A stretch of 64,000 bases of DNA, taken from the NCBI RefSeq assembly GCF_016907995.1, contig NZ_JAFBDA010000001.1, positions 310,001-374,000 on the forward strand, given 5' to 3'. Under the pieces are notes generated by a model that saw only the letters and a program-made list of their open reading frames with translations, was not told the origin of the DNA and searched no databases. This document shows positions 27,220 through 35,886 of this stretch, piece after piece. Within the stretch, counting starts at the first letter, position 1, and each line of letters opens with the position of its first letter. Made by a program: the position numbers and the translations under genes. The DNA comes from Clostridium sardiniense. Lineage in GTDB: Bacteria > Bacillota > Clostridia > Clostridiales > Clostridiaceae.

Positions 27220-27879
27220 ATGGAGAAAAGTGAGCATGAAGTAATAGACAGTAGAAAAATAATAAGCTTTAACTATAGTATTAGAGTTGTATTATTTGTA
27301 GTAGGGATATTTATTTTAGCATTAGGTGCTGGAACTTTAATTACAGCAAATTTGGGAGTAGCTACATGGGATGTTTTGCATATAGGGCTATCTAATTTAA
27401 CCAGCCTATCTGTAGGGAGATGGGTTCAAATAGTAGGAGTGATCATGGTTTTAATGACATGCATTTTTGAAAGAAAAAGACCTGTTATTGGAAGTATATT
27501 TAACATAGTATTAGTTGGATTTTTCCTTAATATTATTTTAGGAGCAAATATAATACCACATTTTCAAGGACTAGTATCAAGATTTGTACTATTAATATTA
27601 GGAATTGTACTCATGGGAATTGGATCAGGGATGTATGTTGCATCTAAGGTAGGGGCAGGACCTAGAGATGGAATGACTTTATTTTTGTCAAAAAGATTTT
27701 CTATTTCTGTGAGACTTGCTAGAACTTTACTTGAAGTAACAGCACTAACAACTGGATGGTTAATTGGTGGACCAGTTTCCTTTGGTACATTTATTTCAGT
27801 GCCTTTAATTGGACCAGTTATGCAGGCATCATTAAAGTTTTGGACAAAGAAATTAGATAAACTAGAGAGTATGGACTAA
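27220..27879 (+). CDS. YczE/YyaS/YitT-family membrane protein
   Basis: Membrane protein of 219 residues with about five helices. LGAGTLITANLGVATWDVLHIGLS, KVGAGPRDGMTLFLS and LARTLLEVTALTTGWLIGGPVSFGT are family signatures (COG2364). Function is not established; the B. subtilis YczE member affects bacillomycin/surfactin-type synthesis. Co-transcribed with the MarR gene. Confidence 0.88.
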   Translation: MEKSEHEVIDSRKIISFNYSIRVVLFVVGIFILALGAGTLITANLGVATWDVLHIGLSNLTSLSVGRWVQIVGVIMVLMTCIFERKRPVIGSIFNIVLVGFFLNIILGANIIPHFQGLVSRFVLLILGIVLMGIGSGMYVASKVGAGPRDGMTLFLSKRFSISVRLARTLLEVTALTTGWLIGGPVSFGTFISVPLIGPVMQASLKFWTKKLDKLESMD

Positions 27880-27957
27880 TTTGAAGAAGACAGTTATAGA
27901 AGTTAAGTTAGGTAATAGAGAAAATAAAAATAGATTTTAAAGTTACGATTATAATTG

Positions 27958-27998
27958 AAAGTTCTCATATAGAGTTTTATATGGGAGCTTTTTTATTA
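27958..27998 (+). terminator. Terminator of MarR/YczE operon
   Basis: AAAGTTCTCATAT / ATATGGGAGCTTT stem with two wobble pairs and T6. Confidence 0.85.
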
Positions 27999-28098
27999 TA
28001 TAAAAATAATTTGTCGAAATTTTCAAAAAATAAATAGAAAATATATTGAATTTTATGTAAAATAATAGTAAAATTTTACTAAGAAATAAAATTAAATA

Positions 28099-28169
28099 GG
28101 CAAACTTAGAGAAATCTAGGGACGCAAAGCTATAGGGACTAAGGTTTAAAACTATGTCAGCCAGTTGCC
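28099..28169 (+). ncRNA. Cyclic-di-GMP-I (GEMM-I) riboswitch aptamer
   Basis: The aptamer shows P1 strands GGCAA (28099) and TTGCC (28165), a hairpin CTTAGA-GAAA-TCTAGG with GNRA tetraloop, the conserved GACGCAAAGC linker, and a second helix whose receptor side includes ACTAAGG and TCAGCC. This matches the GEMM-I consensus closely. It lies about 150 bases before the M60 peptidase gene, with a terminator hairpin between, so c-di-GMP is expected to control transcription of that gene. The sign of the response cannot be read by eye. Confidence 0.93.
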
Positions 28170-28252
28170 AAAGGGTACATTATACTTTTTGTTTTTAAGA
28201 TTAGTTAATTATAATTATTGATTATAATTTATTAATTTCATTATGTGTATAC

Positions 28253-28280
28253 AGCTACTCTTTTTGAGTAGCTTTTTTAA
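28253..28280 (+). terminator. Riboswitch expression-platform terminator
   Basis: AGCTACTC-TTTTT-GAGTAGCT followed by T6, about 85 bases after the aptamer and 40 before the ATG. Premature termination here would switch off the peptidase gene. Confidence 0.85.
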
Positions 28281-28320
28281 TGTACTTCTGAGGTATTAAA
28301 TTAATCAGGGGGGAAGAAAT

Positions 28321-31300
28321 ATGAATAAGAAAAAAGTAGCAGCTATAATTATGGCTGCAATAATCACAAATTTTTCAGTTACAGCAGTAGAAGTTTTTGC
28401 AGATGAATTAAATAGCAATAAAGTGATTCAAAACATATCAAATGAAAATAATCAAAATAAACAACAAACAAAAGCTACTGTAAATAAATTTAATTTAATT
28501 AGTAGTGAAAACTTAGAAGCGTACAATAAAGCTTTTAAAGTTGATAATTCTAAAATAATTTCAATAACTAATAATGGTGGAAGATATGGAAGTAGTGCAT
28601 TAAATAGAGTAATAGATGGTGATTTAAATACTCACTGGGAAACAGGGAAACCAAATAACTCAAATTTTAAAAATGAAATAGTATTTGAACTTAGTGAAAA
28701 AACAACATTAAATAGAATAATGTATAAATCAAGACCCGGCAACAAAGGTTTTGCAAAAGAGTTTAAGATATATGCATCAAGTACTAGTAAAGGTGATGAC
28801 TTCCAATTAGTCTCGTATGGCTCAGCTGAAGTAACTTCTGATTTATTAGAGATTAAATTTAATTCTACAGAATTTAAAAGAGTAAAATTTGTATTTGAAA
28901 AAGCTAATGCTGATTGGGCAGCAGCCTCAGAAATAATGCTTTATAAAGAAGATAAAGCAACTGATGAAGTAAATGATTTATTTACAGATGAAACTAAATA
29001 TAAATTAAAAGATAAATACAAAGATATAAATGTAATAAAGAACTTAGAAGAACAAGTAGCAAACCATCCATTAAGAAAAACTCTTTTAAATGATATAAAT
29101 ATAGCTAAAGATCTTTTACATAGTAGCGATGAAGAGCAGTCAACATATTCTTTAATTAAAATATCAGATATAGCAAAATCTAAAGATTTAGCTAAGTATA
29201 ATGAAAAATACAAGATAAGTACAGATAATTTCAAAAGTGTAACTAATAATGGTGGTAATTATGGAAGTAGTGTACTTACAAAACTTTATGATGATAATAA
29301 AGACACTCATTGGGAAACCGGGAGAGGAAATGATGATAACTTTAAAAATGAAGTAGTATTTACATTTAAAGAAATACAAGAAATAGAAAGAATTATTATG
29401 TCATCTAGAAAAGGTCAAGAACATAAAGGATTCCCACTAGAGTATGAAATATATGGTTCTCTAAATGAAAATTCTAATACATATAAATTAATTTCTAAAG
29501 GAAAAGCAAATGGTGTTATGTCAGAAGACACTGAAATAGTATTTCCTAAGACTAAATTTAAGAAGTTAAAATTCAGATTTGTAACTGCTTATAATTATAG
29601 AGCGGGACTTGCTGATATGTCATTTTATAAAGAAGATACAACGACAAGAAAGGTAAACTCTGTATTTAAAGATAAGTTATATACTAAAATATCTGAAGAC
29701 TATAATACGATAGATAAACTAAATAAGCTAGAAGAAGAAGTAAATAATCATCCTCTAAAAAATGATCACATGGAAATAATTAATGCGGCAAAAAAAATAG
29801 TAAGTAAAAATGAAGTAGAAACAATAAGCCAAATAATAACATTATCTCAAAGAGGCAATGAAAACAATCAAAGAGATAAAAGAAGACAAGTATTTGCAGG
29901 TGGAAATTTAGATTTAACAGGATATTATGTGATGCCAGATAAAGCATTTGAAGTATATGTAGATGCAGATGAAAATGGTATATTACCACAATTAGTTATG
30001 GCACAAGTTGGTGAAGTTGATAGTTCGGGAAGGCATATAAGAAGCTTAAACGCAGGTAGAAATATAATAAAAGCTCCAAGTGGAACAACGGGATTTGCAA
30101 TATACTTTACTAATAAAGCTTTACCTGAAGAACAAACATATGCACCAAAAGTTAGAGTGGCAGGGGAGAATTTAAAAAAGTACCCTGTATACATAGATGG
30201 TAAAACAAATATAGATGATTACATAGGGCAAGTGAAGAATCACAAAGGCGCCAACATGACAGATGTAATAGGAGAGCGATTCTTAATATCAGGAAAAAAT
30301 AGTGAAGCTAAGATAGCATATGTAGATAGAGGTAAAAGCCCATTAGATGCAGTTAACGCTTTTAAAAAGCTTATATCTTCATTTGACAAATTAGCAGGAT
30401 ATGATAAAAACGATCCAAATCCAATACATAGACCATCAAAAGCTCTATATCACTATAAAGGTAGTAATGCAAAGGGATTATTTGCATCTAATGAATATAT
30501 TCATTATGAAGGAAGTATAGCAAGAGATATATTTGCAGGAAACTTCTCTGATTGGGGAATAGGTCATGAGTTTGGACATCAAATAGAAAATGGTGATATG
30601 AGACTTCTAGAAGTTACTAACAACGTATTCTCAATAGCAGCACATAAATCAAACATAGGTTATATAGGAAGAGACTTTACTTGGAATCAAGCTAATATTG
30701 ATAAATACTTTACTTTTAAAGGAACTAAAGGATTTGGTGGATTCCCAGGTGATAATTTTAAATATAAACTTGGATTATTCGAAAGATTGTTAGTTATAAC
30801 TCAAATAACAAATTATTTCGGAGACGAAGCCTATTCTAATGCAAGTAGACTAATTAGAGAAAATCCTTCTAGATATGGAGCAACTGGGGATTATCAAGCT
30901 ATAATTACTGCAATGTCAGAAGCAACAGGCTATGATTTATCTGGCCACTTCGAGTATTATAACTACCCTGTAACTGATAAGACAAAAGAGTTCACTTCTC
31001 AGTTTAAACCATTCAATAAAAAGATAAGATATACTACAATAGATACTTATAAGAAAATAAATGATAATGTTGAAGCGTTTAATGAAGAAACTAAGGCAGT
31101 TATAACTTCTGTAAAGAAAGATAAAGATGGATTTACAATAAATATAGGAACAAGTGATAACAATAAAGGAACTATAGCTTATGAAATATATAGAGATGGA
31201 GAATTTGTTGGATTCACAAGAACAGGTAGTTATAAAGACTTAACTGATAGTTCTAAAGAATACGATTACCAAGTTGTAGCTTTTGACTATAGAGTAAATG

Positions 31301-32943
31301 AACGTAAAAGTGAAGTATTCAAAACTGCATCTATAATATATAAGCCAGTTTTAAGAGTAGATTCTGAAAATATATTAGTAGAGAAAAATAGTGAATTCGA
31401 CCCTTTAAAATATGTAAGTGCACTCACATTTGATGAAAAATCTATACCAAATTCTAGAATAAAGGTAACGAGTAATGCTGACACTAAAACTAAAGGAAAG
31501 TATAAAGTTACTTATGAAGCAGAGGATAAGGGGTATACTACATCAAAAACTGTATATGTTACTGTTTTTGAAAAATTAGATGTTAAGAAGTCTAAGTATG
31601 GACAGGTTAATAACTTAGCTAATTACAATAAAGAATATAAGATACCAGTGGTTTCTGTAAGTAACAACGGCGGAAACTATGGTAATAGTGTTATAGGAAA
31701 CACTATAGATGGTAAACAAAATACGCATTGGGAAACTAAAACTCCAAATAGTAGTTCATTCAAAAATGAAATAATATTTGATCTAGGTGAATCTAAAGAA
31801 ATTTCAAAAATAGCGTACGGTGCTAGAAGAGATGCAGGCAATAAAGGATTTGCTACTAAGTTTGAAATATATGTTTCTAACAAAGTAGAAGGTAATGACT
31901 TTATATTAACAGGAAAAGGTGAATACAAAGGAAGTGCATCAGATATTGTTGAATTTGATATGGATAAAACTAATGCAAGAAGAGTTAAGTTTAAGTTTAT
32001 AGATGCTAATGCTAATTGGGCAAGTATGAATGAAATAGGATTCTATAAAGAAGACACTATAGCTAAGAAGATATCAACTGAATTATTCACTGATAAATCT
32101 AAATCTGAAGTTGAAAAAGCATACAATACGTTAGATAAATTAAATGCATTTAAAGAAGAAGTTAAAGATTATCCAGCTTACAAATTCTTTAAAGGAGATT
32201 TTGATAAAGCAGAGAAATTAATAAGAGCAACATTCCCAACATTAAAGATAGCGAAGTCTGAGTCTACAAAAGTAGGAGAGCCTATAGATTTAACTATTGG
32301 ATATAGTGCACACGATACTAAAGATGGTGACTTAACATCTAAAGTTAAAGTAACTGGATACGTTAACTTTAATAAACCAGGAAAATACAATCTAACTTAT
32401 AAAGTAGCAGATAGTGATGGAAATGAAGTAGTTAAAACTAGAACAGTTGCAGTAGTTAATATGAAAGATTATAAATATCTAACTGAGTATGACTGGAAGA
32501 GTGCTAAAACAGGATGGAGTACTGTTAAAAAGGATAAAGCAGTAAGTGGTAATGCTTTAAGACTTACTGGAGATAATAATAAAGAAGTTACTTATGCTAA
32601 AGGTATAGGAACTCATGCACCATCAACTATAATCTATGATTTAACTGATAAAAATTATGCTTACTTCACTTCTTATGTAGGTGTGGATAGGGCCATGTAT
32701 GGAAGTGTAGGTTCAGTAAAGTTTGAAGTCTATGTAGATGGAGAAAAGAAATTTGATAGTGGGTTAATGAACTCAAGAGATCATCAAAAATATGTTGAAG
32801 TTAATATAAATGATGCTAAAGAATTAAAGCTTGTAGTAACTGATGGTGGAAATGGAAATGGTTCAGATCATGCTACATGGGGAGATGCTAAACTTCATTT
32901 TGCTAATAATAATGAAAGTAAAGAAAAAAACTTAGAGAATTAG
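28321..32943 (+). CDS. Secreted M60 metallopeptidase with CBM32-like and CBM51 domains
   Basis: Secreted protein of 1540 residues, similar in layout to the Zmp mucin O-glycopeptidases of C. perfringens. A signal peptide (1-27, VFA-DE) leads to F5/8C (CBM32-like) domains at about 62-214 and 282-441, an M60 region at about 525-900 with zinc site HEFGH (749-753) and E764 completing HExxHx10E, an Fn3-like domain (about 923-1000), an Ig-like domain (1003-1085), a third F5/8C domain (1091-1244), a second Ig-like domain (1305-1380) and an NPCBM/CBM51 domain (1381-1527). No LPxTG anchor is visible. GGGGGGAA precedes the ATG. Downstream of the stop another frame stays open to 33032 and would follow if one A were added near 32929, so the true C-terminus may be longer. 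Confidence 0.93.
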   Translation: MNKKKVAAIIMAAIITNFSVTAVEVFADELNSNKVIQNISNENNQNKQQTKATVNKFNLISSENLEAYNKAFKVDNSKIISITNNGGRYGSSALNRVIDGDLNTHWETGKPNNSNFKNEIVFELSEKTTLNRIMYKSRPGNKGFAKEFKIYASSTSKGDDFQLVSYGSAEVTSDLLEIKFNSTEFKRVKFVFEKANADWAAASEIMLYKEDKATDEVNDLFTDETKYKLKDKYKDINVIKNLEEQVANHPLRKTLLNDINIAKDLLHSSDEEQSTYSLIKISDIAKSKDLAKYNEKYKISTDNFKSVTNNGGNYGSSVLTKLYDDNKDTHWETGRGNDDNFKNEVVFTFKEIQEIERIIMSSRKGQEHKGFPLEYEIYGSLNENSNTYKLISKGKANGVMSEDTEIVFPKTKFKKLKFRFVTAYNYRAGLADMSFYKEDTTTRKVNSVFKDKLYTKISEDYNTIDKLNKLEEEVNNHPLKNDHMEIINAAKKIVSKNEVETISQIITLSQRGNENNQRDKRRQVFAGGNLDLTGYYVMPDKAFEVYVDADENGILPQLVMAQVGEVDSSGRHIRSLNAGRNIIKAPSGTTGFAIYFTNKALPEEQTYAPKVRVAGENLKKYPVYIDGKTNIDDYIGQVKNHKGANMTDVIGERFLISGKNSEAKIAYVDRGKSPLDAVNAFKKLISSFDKLAGYDKNDPNPIHRPSKALYHYKGSNAKGLFASNEYIHYEGSIARDIFAGNFSDWGIGHEFGHQIENGDMRLLEVTNNVFSIAAHKSNIGYIGRDFTWNQANIDKYFTFKGTKGFGGFPGDNFKYKLGLFERLLVITQITNYFGDEAYSNASRLIRENPSRYGATGDYQAIITAMSEATGYDLSGHFEYYNYPVTDKTKEFTSQFKPFNKKIRYTTIDTYKKINDNVEAFNEETKAVITSVKKDKDGFTINIGTSDNNKGTIAYEIYRDGEFVGFTRTGSYKDLTDSSKEYDYQVVAFDYRVNERKSEVFKTASIIYKPVLRVDSENILVEKNSEFDPLKYVSALTFDEKSIPNSRIKVTSNADTKTKGKYKVTYEAEDKGYTTSKTVYVTVFEKLDVKKSKYGQVNNLANYNKEYKIPVVSVSNNGGNYGNSVIGNTIDGKQNTHWETKTPNSSSFKNEIIFDLGESKEISKIAYGARRDAGNKGFATKFEIYVSNKVEGNDFILTGKGEYKGSASDIVEFDMDKTNARRVKFKFIDANANWASMNEIGFYKEDTIAKKISTELFTDKSKSEVEKAYNTLDKLNAFKEEVKDYPAYKFFKGDFDKAEKLIRATFPTLKIAKSESTKVGEPIDLTIGYSAHDTKDGDLTSKVKVTGYVNFNKPGKYNLTYKVADSDGNEVVKTRTVAVVNMKDYKYLTEYDWKSAKTGWSTVKKDKAVSGNALRLTGDNNKEVTYAKGIGTHAPSTIIYDLTDKNYAYFTSYVGVDRAMYGSVGSVKFEVYVDGEKKFDSGLMNSRDHQKYVEVNINDAKELKLVVTDGGNGNGSDHATWGDAKLHFANNNESKEKNLEN

Positions 32944-33021
32944 TAGAATATGTAGATACCAATACTAAAGACATGATAGGAACAAAAAATCATATTAATT
33001 TAAAATGGGACAACTTTGAAG

Positions 33022-33052
33022 AAAGAAGGTAGCTTAAGCTACCTTCTTTTAC
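33022..33052 (+). terminator. Terminator of M60 peptidase gene
   Basis: Perfect 14-bp arms AAAGAAGGTAGCTT / AAGCTACCTTCTTT with T-tract. Confidence 0.9.
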
Positions 33053-33232
33053 TTATGTTTTAAAATATTTATCTTACTAATAAAATATAGTTTATAAAAG
33101 AAATATAATAACATATGATAATAAGTGTATTATTAGTTTTAAGAAAAAATAATCTAAATTTATATATTATAAAATGATATAATTGTATAAATAAAACTAA
33201 TAATGATTGTAAAACTTAAGGAGTTGGATATA

Positions 33233-33538
33233 TTGAAGGAACAGATAATAAGAAAGATATTTAATGGCTTAATATACATCCATATATTACATCATGCAAA
33301 TCAAGAGAGTTTTTATGGAAGTTGGATGATAGAAGAACTAAAAGAACACGGCTACAATATGAGTCCTGGAACATTATATCCTGTTCTTAAAACTATGGTA
33401 GAGGAAGGGCTTTTAGAAAAGGAAGAAAAGAATGTTAACGGCAAGATAAGAAAATATTATAAAAGTACAAAAAAAGGAGATGAACTTTTACTAGAATTAA
33501 AGGAAAGCTTAAAGGTTTTAGTAGGTGAGGTTATGTAG
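33233..33538 (+). CDS. PadR-family transcriptional regulator
   Basis: PadR winged-helix regulator of 101 residues from a TTG start preceded by AAGGAG; an in-frame ATG at 33203 has no ribosome-binding site. YGSWMIEELKEHGYNMSPGTLYPVLKTM is the PadR recognition helix region, followed by the wing RKYYKSTKKG. The short C-terminal helix classes it with PadR-s2 types. It precedes the ABC genes by about 140 bases with a terminator between, so control of them is possible but unproven. Confidence 0.87.
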   Translation: MKEQIIRKIFNGLIYIHILHHANQESFYGSWMIEELKEHGYNMSPGTLYPVLKTMVEEGLLEKEEKNVNGKIRKYYKSTKKGDELLLELKESLKVLVGEVM

Positions 33539-33541
33539 AAG

Positions 33542-33595
33542 ATAGGTTGGTAGATTTAAAAAAATTAAATTTACTAACCTATTTTTATGTTGAAA
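33542..33595 (+). terminator. Terminator of PadR gene
   Basis: ATAGGTTGGTAGATTTA / TAAATTTACTAACCTAT, 17-bp stem with G-U pairs, followed by T5. Confidence 0.85.
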
Positions 33596-33613
33596 AGGAA
33601 AAATTTTTATGTT

Positions 33614-33632
33614 AATATCGAAATGCGATATT
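33614..33632 (+). promoter_or_regulatory. Inverted repeat upstream of fetAB-like operon
   Basis: AATATCG-AAATG-CGATATT is a perfect 7-5-7 repeat 45 bases before the ABC gene, followed by further GATATT repeats. Candidate operator, possibly for the PadR protein. Confidence 0.5.
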
Positions 33633-33676
33633 GAAAATTGATATTGATATATTATTGAGAATTGGGGAGAGTAAAT

Positions 33677-34336
33677 ATGAAAATACTTGAGTTAAATAAG
33701 GTCTACTATGATGTAGATCATGAGAAAAATATAATAAATGGAGTATCCCTTCAAGTGAATGAGGGTGATTGTATATCTATTATAGGGGAATCAGGAAGTG
33801 GCAAAAGCACATTAATGAAAATATGTGCAGATTTAATAGAAATTAAAAGTGGGAGCATAAAATATAGAGATAAAGAATATGAAGCATATGAACCTACTGA
33901 ATTACGAAGAAAAGTTAGTTATTGTACACAATCAGCACGTCTATTCGGAGACACTGTGTATGATAATTTAAAGTTTCCTTTTAAGATAAGAAATAACGAT
34001 GTAGATAAAGATAAAATGATATATTTTCTAAACCTATTTAATTTAGATGAAAGCTATTTAGACAAGCAAATATCAGCTTTATCAGGAGGAGAAAGGCAAA
34101 GGGTTGGACTTATAAGAAATGTTATATTTAAGCCAGATATTCTATTACTTGATGAAGTAACATCTGCTTTAGATATTAGCAACACAAAAACCGTTCAGGA
34201 TTATGTTAAAAAAATAAATAATGAAGGTGTTACTGTATTATGGATTACTCATAGTGAGGAGCAAAGCACTAGCATATTTAATAAAAGAATAGTCTTTTCA
34301 AAGAGAAATATAGAGAAGATGGAGGAATTAAATTAA
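33677..34336 (+). CDS. fetA: ABC transporter ATP-binding protein, FetA/YbbL-like
   Basis: ATPase of 219 residues: Walker A GESGSGKS, Q-loop YCTQSARLF, signature LSGGERQR, Walker B ILLLDEVTSALD and switch H in WITHSEEQ. The permease that overlaps it by one base is of the UPF0014/FetB type, which fixes this as a FetA homologue. The E. coli pair exports iron and protects from peroxide; a similar role here is inference. The ATG at 33677 has GGGGAGA upstream. Confidence 0.85.
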   Translation: MKILELNKVYYDVDHEKNIINGVSLQVNEGDCISIIGESGSGKSTLMKICADLIEIKSGSIKYRDKEYEAYEPTELRRKVSYCTQSARLFGDTVYDNLKFPFKIRNNDVDKDKMIYFLNLFNLDESYLDKQISALSGGERQRVGLIRNVIFKPDILLLDEVTSALDISNTKTVQDYVKKINNEGVTVLWITHSEEQSTSIFNKRIVFSKRNIEKMEELN

Positions 34337-35100
34337 TGAGTACAGAGGCTTTAATTTTTTCATCAATTTTAGTAGTAATTCCAATATTTATTTCATATAA
34401 AGATAAATTAAATATTGGAAAAGATATAATAGTAAGTGTAGTTCGTGCAATTATCCAATTAGTTATAGTAGGATATCTTTTAAATTTTATCTTTGGATTA
34501 GAAAACCCAATATATACAATAATTTTAATCTTGGTTATGATATTTATTGCAGCATTAAATACTAAGAAAAAAGGAGATTCTATAAAAAATCAAATTGTTA
34601 TATCCTTTGTTTCTATTCTTATAGGGACAAGTATTACTATGACAATATTAATACTATCAAATGCAATAAAGTTTAAAGCAAGTGATGTAATACCAGTTGC
34701 AGGTATGATTATAAGTAATTCTATGGTAGCAATTATATTAAGTTATAGAAATTTAAATACTAGCTTTAAAGAGAGAAAGGAAGCTGTTGAAGTTAAATTG
34801 TCATTAGGGGCAGATATAAAAGAAGCCTCAAGTGACATAATAAGAGAAAGTATAAAGCTTTCTATAATGCCAACCATCGACTCAGCAAAAACTTTAGGAA
34901 TAGTATCCTTACCTGGAATGATGACTGGATTAATACTAGGTGGAACATCACCAATAGTTGCAGTAAAGTTTCAAATAATGGTTACCTTTATGATTCTATC
35001 ATCAGCATCTATATCAACTATGATATCTACATATTTAACTTATAAAACATTCTTTAATAAAAGAAAGCAATTAAAAGATTCAAGTAAATATATTCTTTAA
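34336..35100 (+). CDS. fetB: ABC transporter permease, FetB/UPF0014
   Basis: Permease of 254 residues with about seven transmembrane helices. RAIIQLVIVGYLLNFIF, PVAGMIISNSMVAIILSYRNL, LSLGADIKEASSDIIRESI and SLPGMMTGLILGGTSPIVAVKFQ are UPF0014 signatures. The start codon overlaps the fetA stop (TAATG), so translation is coupled. A terminator follows. Confidence 0.88.
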   Translation: MSTEALIFSSILVVIPIFISYKDKLNIGKDIIVSVVRAIIQLVIVGYLLNFIFGLENPIYTIILILVMIFIAALNTKKKGDSIKNQIVISFVSILIGTSITMTILILSNAIKFKASDVIPVAGMIISNSMVAIILSYRNLNTSFKERKEAVEVKLSLGADIKEASSDIIRESIKLSIMPTIDSAKTLGIVSLPGMMTGLILGGTSPIVAVKFQIMVTFMILSSASISTMISTYLTYKTFFNKRKQLKDSSKYIL

Positions 35101-35124
35101 TAATATATTATTAGTGATAAATTT

Positions 35125-35158
35125 AGACTGAGTTCTCTATAGAACTTAGTCTTTTTTA
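35125..35158 (+). terminator. Terminator of fetAB-like operon
   Basis: AGACTGAGTTCT / AGAACTTAGTCT stem with one wobble and T6. Confidence 0.87.
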
Positions 35159-35232
35159 TATATAAACTTCATTCTAAAAGATAATTTCTACACATAAAAT
35201 TTAGTATATGTATTTTATAAAGAGGTGAGCTT

Positions 35233-35400
35233 TTGCTTAAAAGAAAAAGGCATTTTAAGTTTATTATAAAAGCTATATTACTTATTATTTTATTTATTTT
35301 TATGAATATATTTTTTGATTCTTACTCTAGTTTATTTGTACTAGGATTATGCATTTTAGTTGTATATATATTAGTGAAGTGCGACAAAATGGAGATATAA
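35233..35400 (+). CDS. Small two-helix membrane protein
   Basis: ORF of 55 residues from a TTG preceded by AGAGGTGA. A basic N-terminus (LKRKRHFKF) is followed by two hydrophobic helices (about 11-28 and 36-48) and a short charged tail CDKMEI. No family recognised; the basic start and twin helices are a believable membrane topology. Confidence 0.5.
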   Translation: MLKRKRHFKFIIKAILLIILFIFMNIFFDSYSSLFVLGLCILVVYILVKCDKMEI

Positions 35401-35660
35401 GGGGGTAAGGTACTAATAATATTTTAGAGTATATTTATAGAAACCTTATTAGGACAAACGAGATAATGAATGATGGATTATTAGAAAATAAAAAATTTAT
35501 ATCTATATTTAATGATGGGTATTCTAATAGTTATATCCTTCTTTAGAAAAGTACAAGGAGTATGAAACTTGGAATTTTATAGATAATATTAATAAGAAAT
35601 TGAAATTAAAACAGTTAGACTTGATAATTATAATAATACAGTTTAAGACTTAGAAAATAT
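35401..35660 (+). pseudogene. Decayed coding remnants
   Basis: Short open stretches in shifted frames look like remains of a gene: around 35470-35545 (NDGLLENKKFISIFNDGYS) and 35550-35640 (KYKEYETWNFIDNINKK). No intact start or frame joins them. Family not recognised. Confidence 0.35.
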
Positions 35661-35730
35661 AATTAATTAGCTTATATAAGGTTAAAAATTAAAAGGTCTA
35701 CTTAAGGCAAGTATAAAAGGTTGAGAATTA

Positions 35731-35775
35731 AAATCTTCTAAATGTTACATTTGTGAAACATCTAGGAGATTTTTT
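35731..35775 (+). terminator. Terminator upstream of antiporter gene
   Basis: AAAATCTTCTAAATGT pairs with AACATCTAGGAGATTTT through G-U pairs, then T5. Confidence 0.7.
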
Positions 35776-35814
35776 CGTGTATAAATTATTTTATTATTAT
35801 ATTGCAAACATTTT

Positions 35815-35856
35815 CAGAAAACGTTTTTTGAAAGTTAAAATATATTCTAGAATACT
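35815..35856 (+). promoter_or_regulatory. cre-like site and promoter of organophosphate antiporter
   Basis: CAGAAAACGTTTTTT (35815-35829) is close to the CcpA cre consensus with two mismatches. It overlaps TTGAAA (35828-35833), with AATACT 17 bases on as a weak -10. A 12-bp palindrome TATTCTAGAATA (35843-35854) lies over the -10 region. Catabolite control is inferred. Confidence 0.45.
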
Positions 35857-35886
35857 TCAGAATATATGAGTAAATGGAGGAATTAA

